Positions 1 through 8,399 of a DNA stretch of 64,000 nt are shown here, piece after piece. The notes below the pieces were generated by a model. The model ran no database searches. It saw only the letters and a list, made by a program, of their open reading frames with translations, and was not told the origin of the DNA. How positions within the stretch are numbered: the stretch's first letter is position 1; each line of letters opens with the position of its first letter. The DNA comes from Polyangiaceae bacterium (lineage in GTDB: Bacteria > Myxococcota_A > Polyangia > Polyangiales > Polyangiaceae): assembly GCA_020848455.1 (NCBI GenBank), contig JADLAB010000446.1, forward strand, positions 1-64,000, read 5' to 3'. A program made the position numbers and the translations under genes.

Positions 1-575
1 CCGCCGCCGATGTCGACGTGCTTCGTGTCGGGCTTGCGCCCCTCGAGCGCGGCCGACACCTTGCGCCGCCCGGAGCTCACGGTGATCGGGCCGTCGAGTG
101 GGGCCTTGCCGACCGGGCTGTCGTCGACCGAGATCTCGGCGCCCGGGACGTTGACCGTGATCTCGAGGCGCGCGATGCGCCCCTTCAACGTTTCGACGTC
201 CTTCTGCGCCTGCTCCTTGTTGCCGGGCTTGAGCTTGTCGCCGCCCTCGCGCAGCACCTTCTCGAGCGTGTCGAGGGCCACCACGTAGTCCTGGAGCGAG
301 ATGTGGCACTGGCCGATGTTGAAGAGCACGTTCGGATCGGGCGACAGCTCGTAGGCGCGGCGGAACTCGATGAGCGCCGCACGCGCGTTGCCGTCGCGGA
401 ACAGGCTCACGCCGGCCTTGTAGCGCGCGAACGCCTCGACCGTGGGATCGGGCTGTTGCGCGTGCGCGTCGTGGGCGCCGGCGGCGAGCCCGAGCCCCAG
501 CACGGCGGCCGTCACGAGAGCGCGAAGGCCCCACCGACCGCGCGCGCGCCCCATGCCTCTACCTGCACCCATCAT
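1..575 (-). CDS. Secreted TPR and PEGA domain protein, 3' end outside window
   Basis: The gene reads leftward off the window edge; about 191 codons are visible. The N-terminus has a basic region, a hydrophobic stretch and a likely signal-peptidase site after A-H-A before Q-Q, so the protein is probably exported. Next comes a TPR-like unit (YKAGVSLFRDGNARAALIEF, then a RAYELSPDPNVLFNIG-type helix pair), then a PEGA-like beta unit (EITVNVPGAEISVDDSPVGK) that continues past the edge. The ATG at 575 overlaps the TGA of the upstream kinase gene (ATGATG), which suggests translational coupling and one operon. In-frame ATGs at 572 and 554 are alternatives; 554 has the purine-rich AGGTAGAGG just before it. 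Role unknown. The TPR unit resembles that of the protein at 50717-51784, which also sits beside a Ser/Thr kinase gene. Confidence 0.75.
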   Translation of the reverse strand, partial: MMGAGRGMGRARGRWGLRALVTAAVLGLGLAAGAHDAHAQQPDPTVEAFARYKAGVSLFRDGNARAALIEFRRAYELSPDPNVLFNIGQCHISLQDYVVALDTLEKVLREGGDKLKPGNKEQAQKDVETLKGRIARLEITVNVPGAEISVDDSPVGKAPLDGPITVSSGRRKVSAALEGRKPDTKHVDIGG

Positions 576-2425
576 TTCGGCTTCGCATACGGGTTGTCTT
601 CGTCGATCGTGCGCGTCGCGGTGCCGCCGGCCTTGAGGACCTCTTCCGGGGGCGGTGGCTGCGTCGGCGTCGCGGTCGGCGCGGTGGCCGTATCGGCGGA
701 GGCGGTCTTCGGAGGCTGCGGCACGCCGGTCCCCGGGCGCCACGGCTCGGAGCTCTTGACCTTGCCGTCCGCCTTCGTGAGCTCGAGGTCGAGCGTCCTG
801 CTGCGGTCGAGCGCCAGCTTGCGCGTCTTCGGCTCGTAGCCGTCGGCCTCGGCGCGGACCTCGTGCTCGCCGTCGGCCGCGCGCGTGCGGAACGTGGCCG
901 GGTTGCCGTCGAGGAGCTTGCCGTCGAGGTAGATCTTGGCGGCCGCCGGGGTCGCTTCGACGCGCAGCTCGATCTCGGCTCCGGGCGGGGCCGCGCTCGC
1001 CGCGGCGCTCGGCGCGGGGCGCTCGACCGGGGCCGGCGCCGTCGCGGGTGCGCTCGCGGCCGCGGCGGCCGTCGCGGGTGCCTCGCTCGCGGCGTCCGCC
1101 GGCGCGCGCGTGACGAAGTAGAGCACGCCCCCGGCCGCCACGGCGATGCCGGCCGCGAGGCCGAGGAGCGCGCGCCGCCCGCTCGGGGGCGCCCCGGGCC
1201 CGCCGGAGGGCATGCTGCGCGTGACGGCGCCGTCCGTCGCCGTGCCGAGCTCGCTGCGCGGCGGCGCGCTCGAATGGACCGGGACCGTGCGGACCACCTG
1301 GCCGCCATCGCTCAGCACGACCGCGCTGACGGGCGAGCCCTCGGGCCCGCTCGTCGAGATCGAGCCGCGCTCGTGCGGGTCGACGAGCAGCGGGATGCGC
1401 AGGTTCTTGTACTCGCCCGTGGACATGTCGCGGGCGCTGCGGATCTGCTCCTCGATGATGCCCTTGATCTTGCCGCGCTCGTCGGCGAACTCGCGCCCCA
1501 CGAGCTCGCCCGCCTCGCGCGTGCTGCCGCGCATGCCGAGCGCGTCCATGGCGTCCTCGAGGTCGCGCCCGAGCTCGAGCGCCGTCGGGTAGCGCCGGTC
1601 GCGGTCGCGCGCGAGCGCCCGCAGGCAGATCTCCTCGAGCCGCTTCGGCACGGGCCGGACGCTGCTCGGCGGCGGCACCTCGGCCGTCGGCGAGAGCAGC
1701 TGGTTCAGGACGACGATGTCGCTCTGGCCCTTCCACATGCGGCGCGCGGCGAGCGCCTCCCACAGGAGCACGCCGGCGGAGTAGACGTCGGCGCGGCGGT
1801 CCACCTTGTCGCCCTGCGCCTGCTCGGGCGACATGTAGGCGACCTTGCCCTTGAGGACGCCGGTGCGCGTCTCGGCGCTCGAGTTCATCGCCTTGGCGAT
1901 GCCGAAGTCGACGACCTTCACCTGGCCGTTGTAGGTGACGAAGGTGTTGTGCGGCGAGGTGTCGCGGTGCACGACGCCGAGGGGCGTGCCGTCGTAGTCG
2001 GTGAGCTCGTGGGCGTGGTGCAGGCCGGCGAGCGCCTCGACCAGGATGCGCAGGTGCGAGCCGAGCGGCAGCTGCTCGCGCCCGATGCGGTGCAGCACGC
2101 GGTTGAGGGGCTGGCCCTCGAGGTACTCCATCGCGATGAAGTAGCGGCCGTCGGCGTTGCCGACCTCGATGGTCTGGACGATGTTCGGGTGGTTCAGGCG
2201 CGCGGCGAGCCGCGCCTCGTCCAGGAACATCGCGAGGAAATCCGGGTCCTCGGCGAGGTGCAGGCGGATGCACTTGACGACCAGCAGCTTGTTGAAGCCC
2301 GCCGGTCCGGCGACGATCGCCAGGTAGACCTCGGCCATGCCTCCGCGCCCGAGCTCGGCGATGAGGCGGTACTTTCCGAGTGTGTTCGTCGACTGCCCTG
2401 CGTTCACGGCAACCCCCGGAAGCAT
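572..2425 (-). CDS. Membrane Ser/Thr protein kinase with extracytoplasmic PEGA domain
   Basis: A 617-residue Hanks-type kinase. It shows the Gly-rich loop (GRGGMAEVY, residues 26-34), the ATP-binding Lys51 in LLVVK, the catalytic HRD at 153-155, Asn160, DFG at 173-175 and SPEQ near 199-202. One transmembrane helix lies at about 418-437. A Pro/Ala-rich linker leads to a PEGA-type beta domain at about 484-551, and the tail is Pro/Thr-rich. The catalytic loop reads HRDTSPHN, so the usual Lys two residues after the catalytic Asp is Ser157. This variant recurs in myxobacterial kinases as I know the family; activity is unproven here. The gene overlaps the secreted TPR-PEGA gene downstream by a few bases. 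A promoter (TTGCGC, 17 bp, TAGCAT) precedes the ATG by about 34 bases. The substrate is not indicated. Confidence 0.92.
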   Translation of the reverse strand: MLPGVAVNAGQSTNTLGKYRLIAELGRGGMAEVYLAIVAGPAGFNKLLVVKCIRLHLAEDPDFLAMFLDEARLAARLNHPNIVQTIEVGNADGRYFIAMEYLEGQPLNRVLHRIGREQLPLGSHLRILVEALAGLHHAHELTDYDGTPLGVVHRDTSPHNTFVTYNGQVKVVDFGIAKAMNSSAETRTGVLKGKVAYMSPEQAQGDKVDRRADVYSAGVLLWEALAARRMWKGQSDIVVLNQLLSPTAEVPPPSSVRPVPKRLEEICLRALARDRDRRYPTALELGRDLEDAMDALGMRGSTREAGELVGREFADERGKIKGIIEEQIRSARDMSTGEYKNLRIPLLVDPHERGSISTSGPEGSPVSAVVLSDGGQVVRTVPVHSSAPPRSELGTATDGAVTRSMPSGGPGAPPSGRRALLGLAAGIAVAAGGVLYFVTRAPADAASEAPATAAAAASAPATAPAPVERPAPSAAASAAPPGAEIELRVEATPAAAKIYLDGKLLDGNPATFRTRAADGEHEVRAEADGYEPKTRKLALDRSRTLDLELTKADGKVKSSEPWRPGTGVPQPPKTASADTATAPTATPTQPPPPEEVLKAGGTATRTIDEDNPYAKPK

Positions 2426-2458
2426 GGCCCACCTGCGCAGGTACGTCCTGGGCTGTGC

Positions 2459-2487
2459 ATGCTAGCGGTCCTCACCGGGGAGCGCAA
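2459..2487 (-). promoter_or_regulatory. Promoter of the kinase gene starting at 2425
   Basis: On the minus strand, TTGCGC (2487-2482) and TAGCAT (2464-2459) are separated by exactly 17 bp. Transcription would start near 2452 and leave a leader of about 27 bases before the ATG at 2425. The -35 is identical to the one found for nuoJ. Assigned by motif and spacing only. Confidence 0.5.
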
Positions 2488-2535
2488 TCTGCCGGTCGGC
2501 GAGGGTCGGCGAGGGACGGCGGGCGCGGCGTGTCA

Positions 2536-3762
2536 TCACCGGATGAGCTTGAGCACCAGGATCGTCGCCAGGACGCCCACGATGACCGACACGATCGCGA
2601 CGAGCAGGAGCTTCGTCCCGCTCGCCGGCTTGCGCGGGGCGACCGCCGCCATCGGCACGGTGGCCGTGGCCGACCGCACCTGGGGAGGCTGGCCCTGCGG
2701 GTACGACCCCGTCGCAGCGGGCACGGCCGCCATCGCCGCGGTCGGGGGCAGCGCGCGCGCGCCGCCCTGCGAGGGCGGGGCCCCCGGGACGAGGGCGTTC
2801 GCCTCCACCGCCGAGGGTGGGGGGCCGGGCGGCGCGGCGGCGCGCGCGGCGGCCGAGGCGAGCTGGGCCGGCGTCGCCGGGGCGAAGGGTCGCAAGGCGT
2901 CGGCGAACTCGGTGGCGCTCGCGTACCGCGCGGCGGGGTCCTTGGCGAGCGCCCGGGCGATCACGGCGCCGAGCCCCGGGGGGAAGGTCTTGCCCGGGAC
3001 CCGCTCGTCGAGCGGGATCGGCTGCTTCATCACGTGCATCTGGATGTGCTCCATCGACGTCTTGGCATCGAAGGGCAACTTGCCCGTGAGCGCCTCGTAC
3101 AGGATGATCGCGAGCGAGTAGATGTCGCTGCGCGCGTCGAGGACGCGGCCCTGGGCCTGCTCCGGCGACATGAACTCGGGCGTGCCGAACACCATGCCCT
3201 CCTGCGTCAGCATGATGCTGCCCGGTCGCAGCTCGCGCTCGGTCACCTTCGCCAGGCCGAAGTCGAGCACCTTCGCGAAGTCCGTGAGCCCCGCCGAGTT
3301 CGTGAGGAAGATGTTCTCCGGCTTCAGGTCGCGGTGGATGATGCCGAGCTCGTGCGCCTCCTGCAGGGCGCCGCACACCTGGATGAGCACCGGGATCGCG
3401 CGCTCGACCGGCATGGGGCCGGTCTTGCGGACCACCTGGTTCAGGTTCCGCCCCTCGAGGAACTCCATCACGATGTAGAGCTCGCCCTGCTCGAGCTCGC
3501 CGTACATCATGACCTTGACCGTGTTCGGGTGGCTGAGGTGGCTCATCGCGCGCGCTTCGCGGCGGAAGCGCGACACGAGGTCCTTGCGAGCCTTCAGCTT
3601 GGAGTGGAGGATCTTGACCGCCACCATGCGGTTCATCTCGGGCTGCAGGGCCTGATAGACCGCGCCCATGCCGCCGGTGCCGATCTTCTTCAGGATCTTG
3701 AACTGCCCGTTCAAGATTTCCCGGCCGATGTAGCGGTCGGGCGCGGCGGCAGGCGACGTCAT
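2536..3762 (-). CDS. Tail-anchored Ser/Thr protein kinase
   Basis: A 408-residue Hanks-type kinase with all canonical elements: Gly loop GTGGMGAVY (28-36), Lys50 in VAVK, HRDLKPEN (catalytic Asp145, Lys147, Asn150), DFG at 167-169 and a TPEFMSPEQ activation segment end. A Pro/Ala-rich linker follows, then a hydrophobic segment at the extreme C-terminus (about 383-405, ending LVLKLIR) that looks like a tail anchor with nothing outside the membrane. The ATG at 3762 was chosen because the longer open frame upstream runs antisense to the pgeF-like gene, and because TAGCTT lies 10 bases before this ATG. The gene is separated from the next kinase (2425) by 110 bases that carry that kinase's own promoter, so the two are probably independent units. 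Confidence 0.93.
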   Translation of the reverse strand: MTSPAAAPDRYIGREILNGQFKILKKIGTGGMGAVYQALQPEMNRMVAVKILHSKLKARKDLVSRFRREARAMSHLSHPNTVKVMMYGELEQGELYIVMEFLEGRNLNQVVRKTGPMPVERAIPVLIQVCGALQEAHELGIIHRDLKPENIFLTNSAGLTDFAKVLDFGLAKVTERELRPGSIMLTQEGMVFGTPEFMSPEQAQGRVLDARSDIYSLAIILYEALTGKLPFDAKTSMEHIQMHVMKQPIPLDERVPGKTFPPGLGAVIARALAKDPAARYASATEFADALRPFAPATPAQLASAAARAAAPPGPPPSAVEANALVPGAPPSQGGARALPPTAAMAAVPAATGSYPQGQPPQVRSATATVPMAAVAPRKPASGTKLLLVAIVSVIVGVLATILVLKLIR

Positions 3763-3883
3763 GGGGAGCGTCAAGCTAGCACGCACCGCGAACGGTCGAT
3801 AAGAGCGGAGTTGAGACCGCGCGCCCGGCCGGGGAAGAACACGACGATTGCCGCCGGCGCCAGGCGGCCCAAGGTTCCGCGCC

Positions 3884-4657
3884 ATGGCCATCGCCCTCCA
3901 CAGCGAGCTGCTCGACGGAGCCGGGTTCCGGCACGCCTTCTTCACGCGGCAGGGCGGCACGAGCCCGGCGCCCTGGGAGAGCCTCAACTTCTCGACCGGC
4001 ACCGGCGACACCCTCGAGCGGGTGCGCGAGAACCTCGCGCGCGCGGCCCTCGTGCTCGCGGTCCCGCCGGAGCGCATCTACTTCCTCAGCCAGGTGCACG
4101 GCACCGCCGCGCGCGCGGTCACGCGCGGGGACGACGCCGCCCTCGTCCGGGCCGAAGAAGGAGACATCGTCCTCAGCCGGGCGCTCGGCCTGGCCTGCGC
4201 AGTGCGCATGGCCGACTGCGCCACGGTGCTCCTCGGGGACCGGGCGAGCGGCGCTGCGGCGGCCATCCACGCCGGGTGGCGCGGCGTCGTGCGCGGGGCG
4301 GTGCGCGCGGGCGTCGAGGCCCTCCGGAACCTGACCGGCTCCGCCGCGGGGGGGCTCGTGGCCGCGATCGGCCCCCACGTCGAGCGCTGCTGCTTCGAGG
4401 TCGGCTCGGACGTCGCCGCGTCGCTCGCGGCGGCGAGCACCCTCGGCGAGGCAGCCGTCGTGCCGCCCGCGGCCGAGGGCGCGCGACCGCACGTCGATCT
4501 GCGGGCCATCGTCACGGCGCAGCTCGAGGCCTGCGGCGTGCGCGCCGTCGATCAGGTGGCGGGCTGCACGGTGTGCGACGCCGTGCGCTTCCACTCCTAC
4601 CGGCGCGACGGGCAGGTGAGCGGCCGCATGCTCGCGGCCATCGTGCCGGCGGGCTGA
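3884..4657 (+). CDS. pgeF: PgeF/YfiH family protein (multicopper polyphenol oxidase-like fold)
   Basis: A 257-residue member of the YfiH/YlmD family (once called laccase domain). Family members are reported as purine nucleoside phosphorylases or adenosine deaminases and, in E. coli, as a peptidoglycan-editing factor. The family metal-site triad is visible: His72 in LSQVHG, Cys112 in MADCATVLL and His129 in AIHAGWRG. FFTRQGGTS and YRRDG near the ends are also typical. Length matches the family (about 240-260). The ATG at 3884 starts the conserved part; the upstream in-frame extension has no homologous look. It is divergent from the kinase starting at 3762, with a 121-base gap. The exact substrate cannot be told from sequence. 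Confidence 0.9.
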   Translation: MAIALHSELLDGAGFRHAFFTRQGGTSPAPWESLNFSTGTGDTLERVRENLARAALVLAVPPERIYFLSQVHGTAARAVTRGDDAALVRAEEGDIVLSRALGLACAVRMADCATVLLGDRASGAAAAIHAGWRGVVRGAVRAGVEALRNLTGSAAGGLVAAIGPHVERCCFEVGSDVAASLAAASTLGEAAVVPPAAEGARPHVDLRAIVTAQLEACGVRAVDQVAGCTVCDAVRFHSYRRDGQVSGRMLAAIVPAG

Positions 4658-4722
4658 GCGCCCGCGCGCGAGGTGCTGCGCGAGCGCAGGGCCGTGGTAT
4701 AGGTCGAAGGTCGGCACAATCG

Positions 4723-6795
4723 ATGGGCCTGTCGAGCGATATCGAGTTCTTCGCCGCCACGGACGTGGGGCGAAAGCGCGCCCACAACGAGGACAATTTC
4801 CTCGTCGACCGCGACATCGGGCTCTTCATGGTGTGCGACGGCATGGGGGGCCACGCCGCCGGCGAGGTGGCGAGCGCCATGGCCGTGCGCACCGTCCATC
4901 AGGAGCTGGCGCAGGAGCGCGAGGCGCTGCGCGATCGCGCCGAGAAGGGCACGCGCTCGGAGGTGTCGGTCAAGTACATCCTCTCGCTGCTCGATCACGC
5001 GGTGCAGTGCGCCTCGCAGAAAATCCACGCCGAGGCGCAGCTCGACGCGAGCCGGCGCGGCATGGGCACGACCCTGTCGGCGCTGCTCTTGCTCGACGCG
5101 TACGCCTTCGTGGCCCACGTCGGCGACAGCCGCATCTACCTCGACCGCCAGGGCTCGCTGCACCAGGTCACCGAGGACCACACGGTCGGCAACGAGCTCG
5201 TCCGCGCCGGGCTCGTGACGGCCACCGAGGTCGAGCGGGTCCCGCGGCGCAACGCCATCACGCGCGCCGTCGGCGTCTACGAGCGCGCCGAGGTCGACAC
5301 GCTGTCGCTCGAGATCCTGCCGGCCGACCAGTTCCTCCTCGCCTCGGACGGTCTCACCGGCTACTTCGGCGACCCCGACGCGGCCCGCGCGCTCCTGGCG
5401 GTGCCCGACGGCGAGGCGGCGGTGCGCGGCCTCATCGACTTCGCGAACGGCAAGGGCGGCAAGGACAACATCACCGCCATCCTGGTGCGGCTCGGGCGCG
5501 GCGACGCGCGCGACACGCTGCGCGCCCGGCAGCTCCGGCTCAAGCGCGAGGCGCTCGCGCACATGCCGCTCTTCCAGAAGCTCGACGACCGCGAGCTGCT
5601 CAACATCATGCAGCTCGCCGACGTGCGCCAGTTCGAGCCGGGCGAGGCCGTGGTGCGCGAGGGCGAGCAGGGCGACGAGCTCTTCATCGTGCTCACGGGG
5701 CGGCTCAACATCTCGCACGGCAGCTCGGTGCTCGGCTTCGTCGGCCCGGGCGACCACTTCGGCGAGATGGCGCTCCTGCGCAGCGGGGCGCGCTCGGCCA
5801 CCGTGACGGCGGTCGAGCCGAGCGAGCTCATCACCCTCAAGCGCGAGAGCTTCTTCGAGGTGATCCGCACGGACCCGCGGGTGGCGGTCAAGCTCCTGTG
5901 GCAGTTCGTCGGCGTGCTCGCGAACCGCCTCGAGGCCACGTCACGCGACCTGTCGCAGGCGCGCGAGGAGCTCGACGCCGAGTCGCTCAGCTCCGAGGTG
6001 CCGTCGGGCGAAGAGGCCGACCCGTTCGCGCAGCCGCCCTCCACGAGCGCGCTCCGCCTCGGGTTCCGCGGCGACGGCGATCGCGCGCCGGCCGTGCACC
6101 TCGGCGTGCTGTCGGCTCGCGGCGCCGCCATCACGGCGCAGGCCGACGCGATCGGCGGGCGCCACGACGACGAGGGCGTCCGCCACGACGCCGTCACCCG
6201 GCGCGACGGCTCGCGCCCGCAGGGCGACTCGACGCCCCCGGACGCCGACGCCGAGGACGCACCCCTGACGCCGCGGCTCGGCACGCGCGGCCCGCCCGGG
6301 GCAGGGCCCACACCGCCCATGGTGCCCCCGACCGAGCCACCCGCCGAGCCGCCGGGCCCGCTCGCCGACTCGGGGGCCGTCACCCTGCGTCGGCCCGATC
6401 CGCCGCCGGCGCGCTTCAACGAGACGCTGCGCAGTCGTCCCGATCAGCAGTCGCCCCTGCTCCGGCCCGCCGCGCAGATCCTCGGGGCGGCACCGCCGCT
6501 CGCGACCAAGGTGTCGCTCGGCGCGCCCTCGGCCCCGAAGCCGCCCGCGCCGCCTCCATCGCCGCCCGCGCCCCCCGCGCCGGGGCAGCCACCGGGACCG
6601 GCCGGCTCGCCGCCGACGCCCGCGCCGGTCGCGCACCGCACCGTTCCCATGGGCCCGGGGGCCGCTCCCGGCTTCCGCGGCATCCCGGTCACGGAGCCGG
6701 TCGAGCCCGGCGGAGACCTGCAGCAGGAGCTCGACAAGCTGCGCGAGGAGTACCGGCGCCGGCTCGAGGAAGCGGCCGCCAAGAAACGCCGGTGA
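4723..6795 (+). CDS. PP2C-type protein phosphatase fused to a cyclic nucleotide-binding domain
   Basis: A 690-residue fusion. Residues 1-260 are a PP2C/PPM phosphatase: metal-binding Asp in VCDGMGGHAAG (Asp39), AHVGDSRIY, LASDGLTGYF and GGKDNITAILV. Residues 281-400 form a cNMP-binding (CAP_ED) fold: EPGEAVVREGEQGDELFIV, then GDHFGEMALLRSGARSATV, which carries the family's Gly-Glu and Arg of the phosphate-binding cassette. A long Pro/Ala/Arg-rich linker (about 430-660) follows, and the last 25 residues (QELDKLREEYRRRLEE) should form a coiled coil. There is no signal peptide or membrane helix. The protein most likely dephosphorylates Ser/Thr-phosphoproteins under control of a cyclic nucleotide or related ligand. 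Two kinase genes lie 1-4 kb away. TATAGG at 4698-4703 is a weak -10 candidate. Confidence 0.92.
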   Translation: MGLSSDIEFFAATDVGRKRAHNEDNFLVDRDIGLFMVCDGMGGHAAGEVASAMAVRTVHQELAQEREALRDRAEKGTRSEVSVKYILSLLDHAVQCASQKIHAEAQLDASRRGMGTTLSALLLLDAYAFVAHVGDSRIYLDRQGSLHQVTEDHTVGNELVRAGLVTATEVERVPRRNAITRAVGVYERAEVDTLSLEILPADQFLLASDGLTGYFGDPDAARALLAVPDGEAAVRGLIDFANGKGGKDNITAILVRLGRGDARDTLRARQLRLKREALAHMPLFQKLDDRELLNIMQLADVRQFEPGEAVVREGEQGDELFIVLTGRLNISHGSSVLGFVGPGDHFGEMALLRSGARSATVTAVEPSELITLKRESFFEVIRTDPRVAVKLLWQFVGVLANRLEATSRDLSQAREELDAESLSSEVPSGEEADPFAQPPSTSALRLGFRGDGDRAPAVHLGVLSARGAAITAQADAIGGRHDDEGVRHDAVTRRDGSRPQGDSTPPDADAEDAPLTPRLGTRGPPGAGPTPPMVPPTEPPAEPPGPLADSGAVTLRRPDPPPARFNETLRSRPDQQSPLLRPAAQILGAAPPLATKVSLGAPSAPKPPAPPPSPPAPPAPGQPPGPAGSPPTPAPVAHRTVPMGPGAAPGFRGIPVTEPVEPGGDLQQELDKLREEYRRRLEEAAAKKRR

Positions 6796-6814
6796 CCCCG
6801 GGCGTCGACGCGCG

Positions 6815-6844
6815 TTGACAACGTGGGGCGGGGACCGCTAGCGT
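6815..6844 (+). promoter_or_regulatory. Promoter of the gene starting at 6859
   Basis: A perfect -35 TTGACA (6815-6820) and TAGCGT (6839-6844) are separated by 18 bp. Transcription would start only about 7-8 bases before the ATG at 6859, leaving no room for a normal ribosome-binding site. The same TAGCGT hexamer precedes the genes at 14881, 16841 (minus) and 44292. Confidence 0.55.
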
Positions 6845-6858
6845 CGCTTCACGGAATC

Positions 6859-8394
6859 ATGCGCAGTCGAAGACGCACGCTGGTCGCGACCCCGCTTGCG
6901 GCGCTCGCGGTCCTGCTCGCCGCCGCGCCCGCCCGCGCCGACGACGAGCGCCCGCGGATCATGCTCGAGCCGGGTGAGGTCGTCGATGTGGCCGACGCCT
7001 TCGACGGCGATGATCCTTACGATTTCTGGTTCACGCTCGGCTTCGAGTACGAGGCGAAGGAGGCGCGTCTCATGCGTGAGACCGCCATCTTCGAGCCGGG
7101 CCTGACGACCGGCGGCTTCACGAGCCGCCAGCTGCTCGTCGGCAAGTACAAGGAGCAGACCTCGCGCCTGACCCCGCGCCTCGATTTCGGCATCTACCAC
7201 GACTTCTCGTTCTACGCGCGGCTGCCGGTCATCCTGAACAACGCCCGGCGCATCGTCGACACGAACAACAGCGCGACGCGCGCCGACACCGCGCTCGCGG
7301 GCGCCCGCGGCGAGCAGCTCTTCACGCTGCCCTTCGAGGCTCCGGCGCGCAGCGGCATCGAGTTCGTGGCGCTCGGCCTCGACCTCGACATCTTCAACCA
7401 GCAACGCGACACGACCAAGCCCACCTGGCTGCTCGGCTTCGAGACGCGGCTCAACGCCGGCAAGGCGATGCGGCCCTGCACCAAGAGCCCGAAGGCCGGT
7501 CAGGTCGAGTGCGCCGACGCGATGGACATCAACCGCAACGGCCTGTTCGACGGCGGCCACGAGGGCATCGAGGCGGACAGCTCCCACACCCCGGGGGTCA
7601 GCCGCGGCACGGTCGGGCTCGAGATTCACACCTTGATGAGCAAGCGCATCAAGTACGTCGAGCCGTACGGTGGTTTCAACGCCCTGTTCGAGTTCCAGAT
7701 GGGCGACAACCTCTACGGGGCGACGGATCTCGAGGGCGCCATCGTCAATCACCCGCCCATCATGGGCGGCGTCACGCTCGGCATGATGATCCACCCCTGG
7801 GAGGATCGGGAGAACTTCGGCCGCCTCACGTTCAACGTGCGCTTCGACGGCCAGTACCGGTCCGAGGGGCGTGACTACTCCGAGCTCTTCGACGCGCTCG
7901 GCTCGAGCGACGCGGGGTCGTTGCGCAAGCCCACCTGGGCGCGCTTCACCGGGTGCACGAACGTCAACAGCCTCGCCACCTGCGACGGCGCCGAGACGGC
8001 GAGCGTCATCGACACCAACTCCGAGAAGACCTACTTCACCGGGTTGTCGGTCGTCGAGGCGCACGGTCGCTACAAGGTGAGCGGCTCGGTCAGCTGGCGC
8101 GCGGCCGAGCTCTTCCGCCTGAACCTCGGCCTCGGCTACCAGTTCGACCAGGCCCACGGCATCAGCCACGACCAGCCCTGCAACCCGGACCTCAACGGCA
8201 AGGGCGTGGGCGAAGCGGGCCCGTGCCACAGCGGCACCGCGCAGTACGACGCCAGCGGCAACCTCTTCGGCGTCAGCGCGAGCGGCCTGCCGAACCCGGC
8301 CTATCGCCCCTCCGTCAACGCCGTCGGGCGGCGCTTCTACGTCGACCAGGTCAACACCTTCTCGATCTTCACGTCCGCAGCCGTCATGTTCTGA
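6859..8394 (+). CDS. Probable outer-membrane beta-barrel protein of unknown function
   Basis: A 511-residue protein with a clear signal peptide (MRSRRRTL, a hydrophobic core, then AAPARA before DDE). The mature part has alternating polar and aromatic residues, many Gly and Asn, no internal membrane helix, and ends in Phe (SAAVMF), the usual C-terminal signature of outer-membrane barrels. A run of two Cys pairs (GCTNVNSLATCDG; PCNPDLNGKGVGEAGPC) could form extracellular disulfides. I do not recognise the family. The ATG at 6859 fits the signal peptide and the promoter just upstream. A GTG-started membrane protein follows five bases after the stop. Confidence 0.8.
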   Translation: MRSRRRTLVATPLAALAVLLAAAPARADDERPRIMLEPGEVVDVADAFDGDDPYDFWFTLGFEYEAKEARLMRETAIFEPGLTTGGFTSRQLLVGKYKEQTSRLTPRLDFGIYHDFSFYARLPVILNNARRIVDTNNSATRADTALAGARGEQLFTLPFEAPARSGIEFVALGLDLDIFNQQRDTTKPTWLLGFETRLNAGKAMRPCTKSPKAGQVECADAMDINRNGLFDGGHEGIEADSSHTPGVSRGTVGLEIHTLMSKRIKYVEPYGGFNALFEFQMGDNLYGATDLEGAIVNHPPIMGGVTLGMMIHPWEDRENFGRLTFNVRFDGQYRSEGRDYSELFDALGSSDAGSLRKPTWARFTGCTNVNSLATCDGAETASVIDTNSEKTYFTGLSVVEAHGRYKVSGSVSWRAAELFRLNLGLGYQFDQAHGISHDQPCNPDLNGKGVGEAGPCHSGTAQYDASGNLFGVSASGLPNPAYRPSVNAVGRRFYVDQVNTFSIFTSAAVMF

Positions 8395-8399
8395 GGACC

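Noticed and set aside
3763-4077. N-terminal extension of the kinase at 2536-3762 up to 4077
   Set aside because: It would be antisense to the pgeF-like gene, has no kinase-related sequence, and the ATG at 3762 has a -10 hexamer close upstream.
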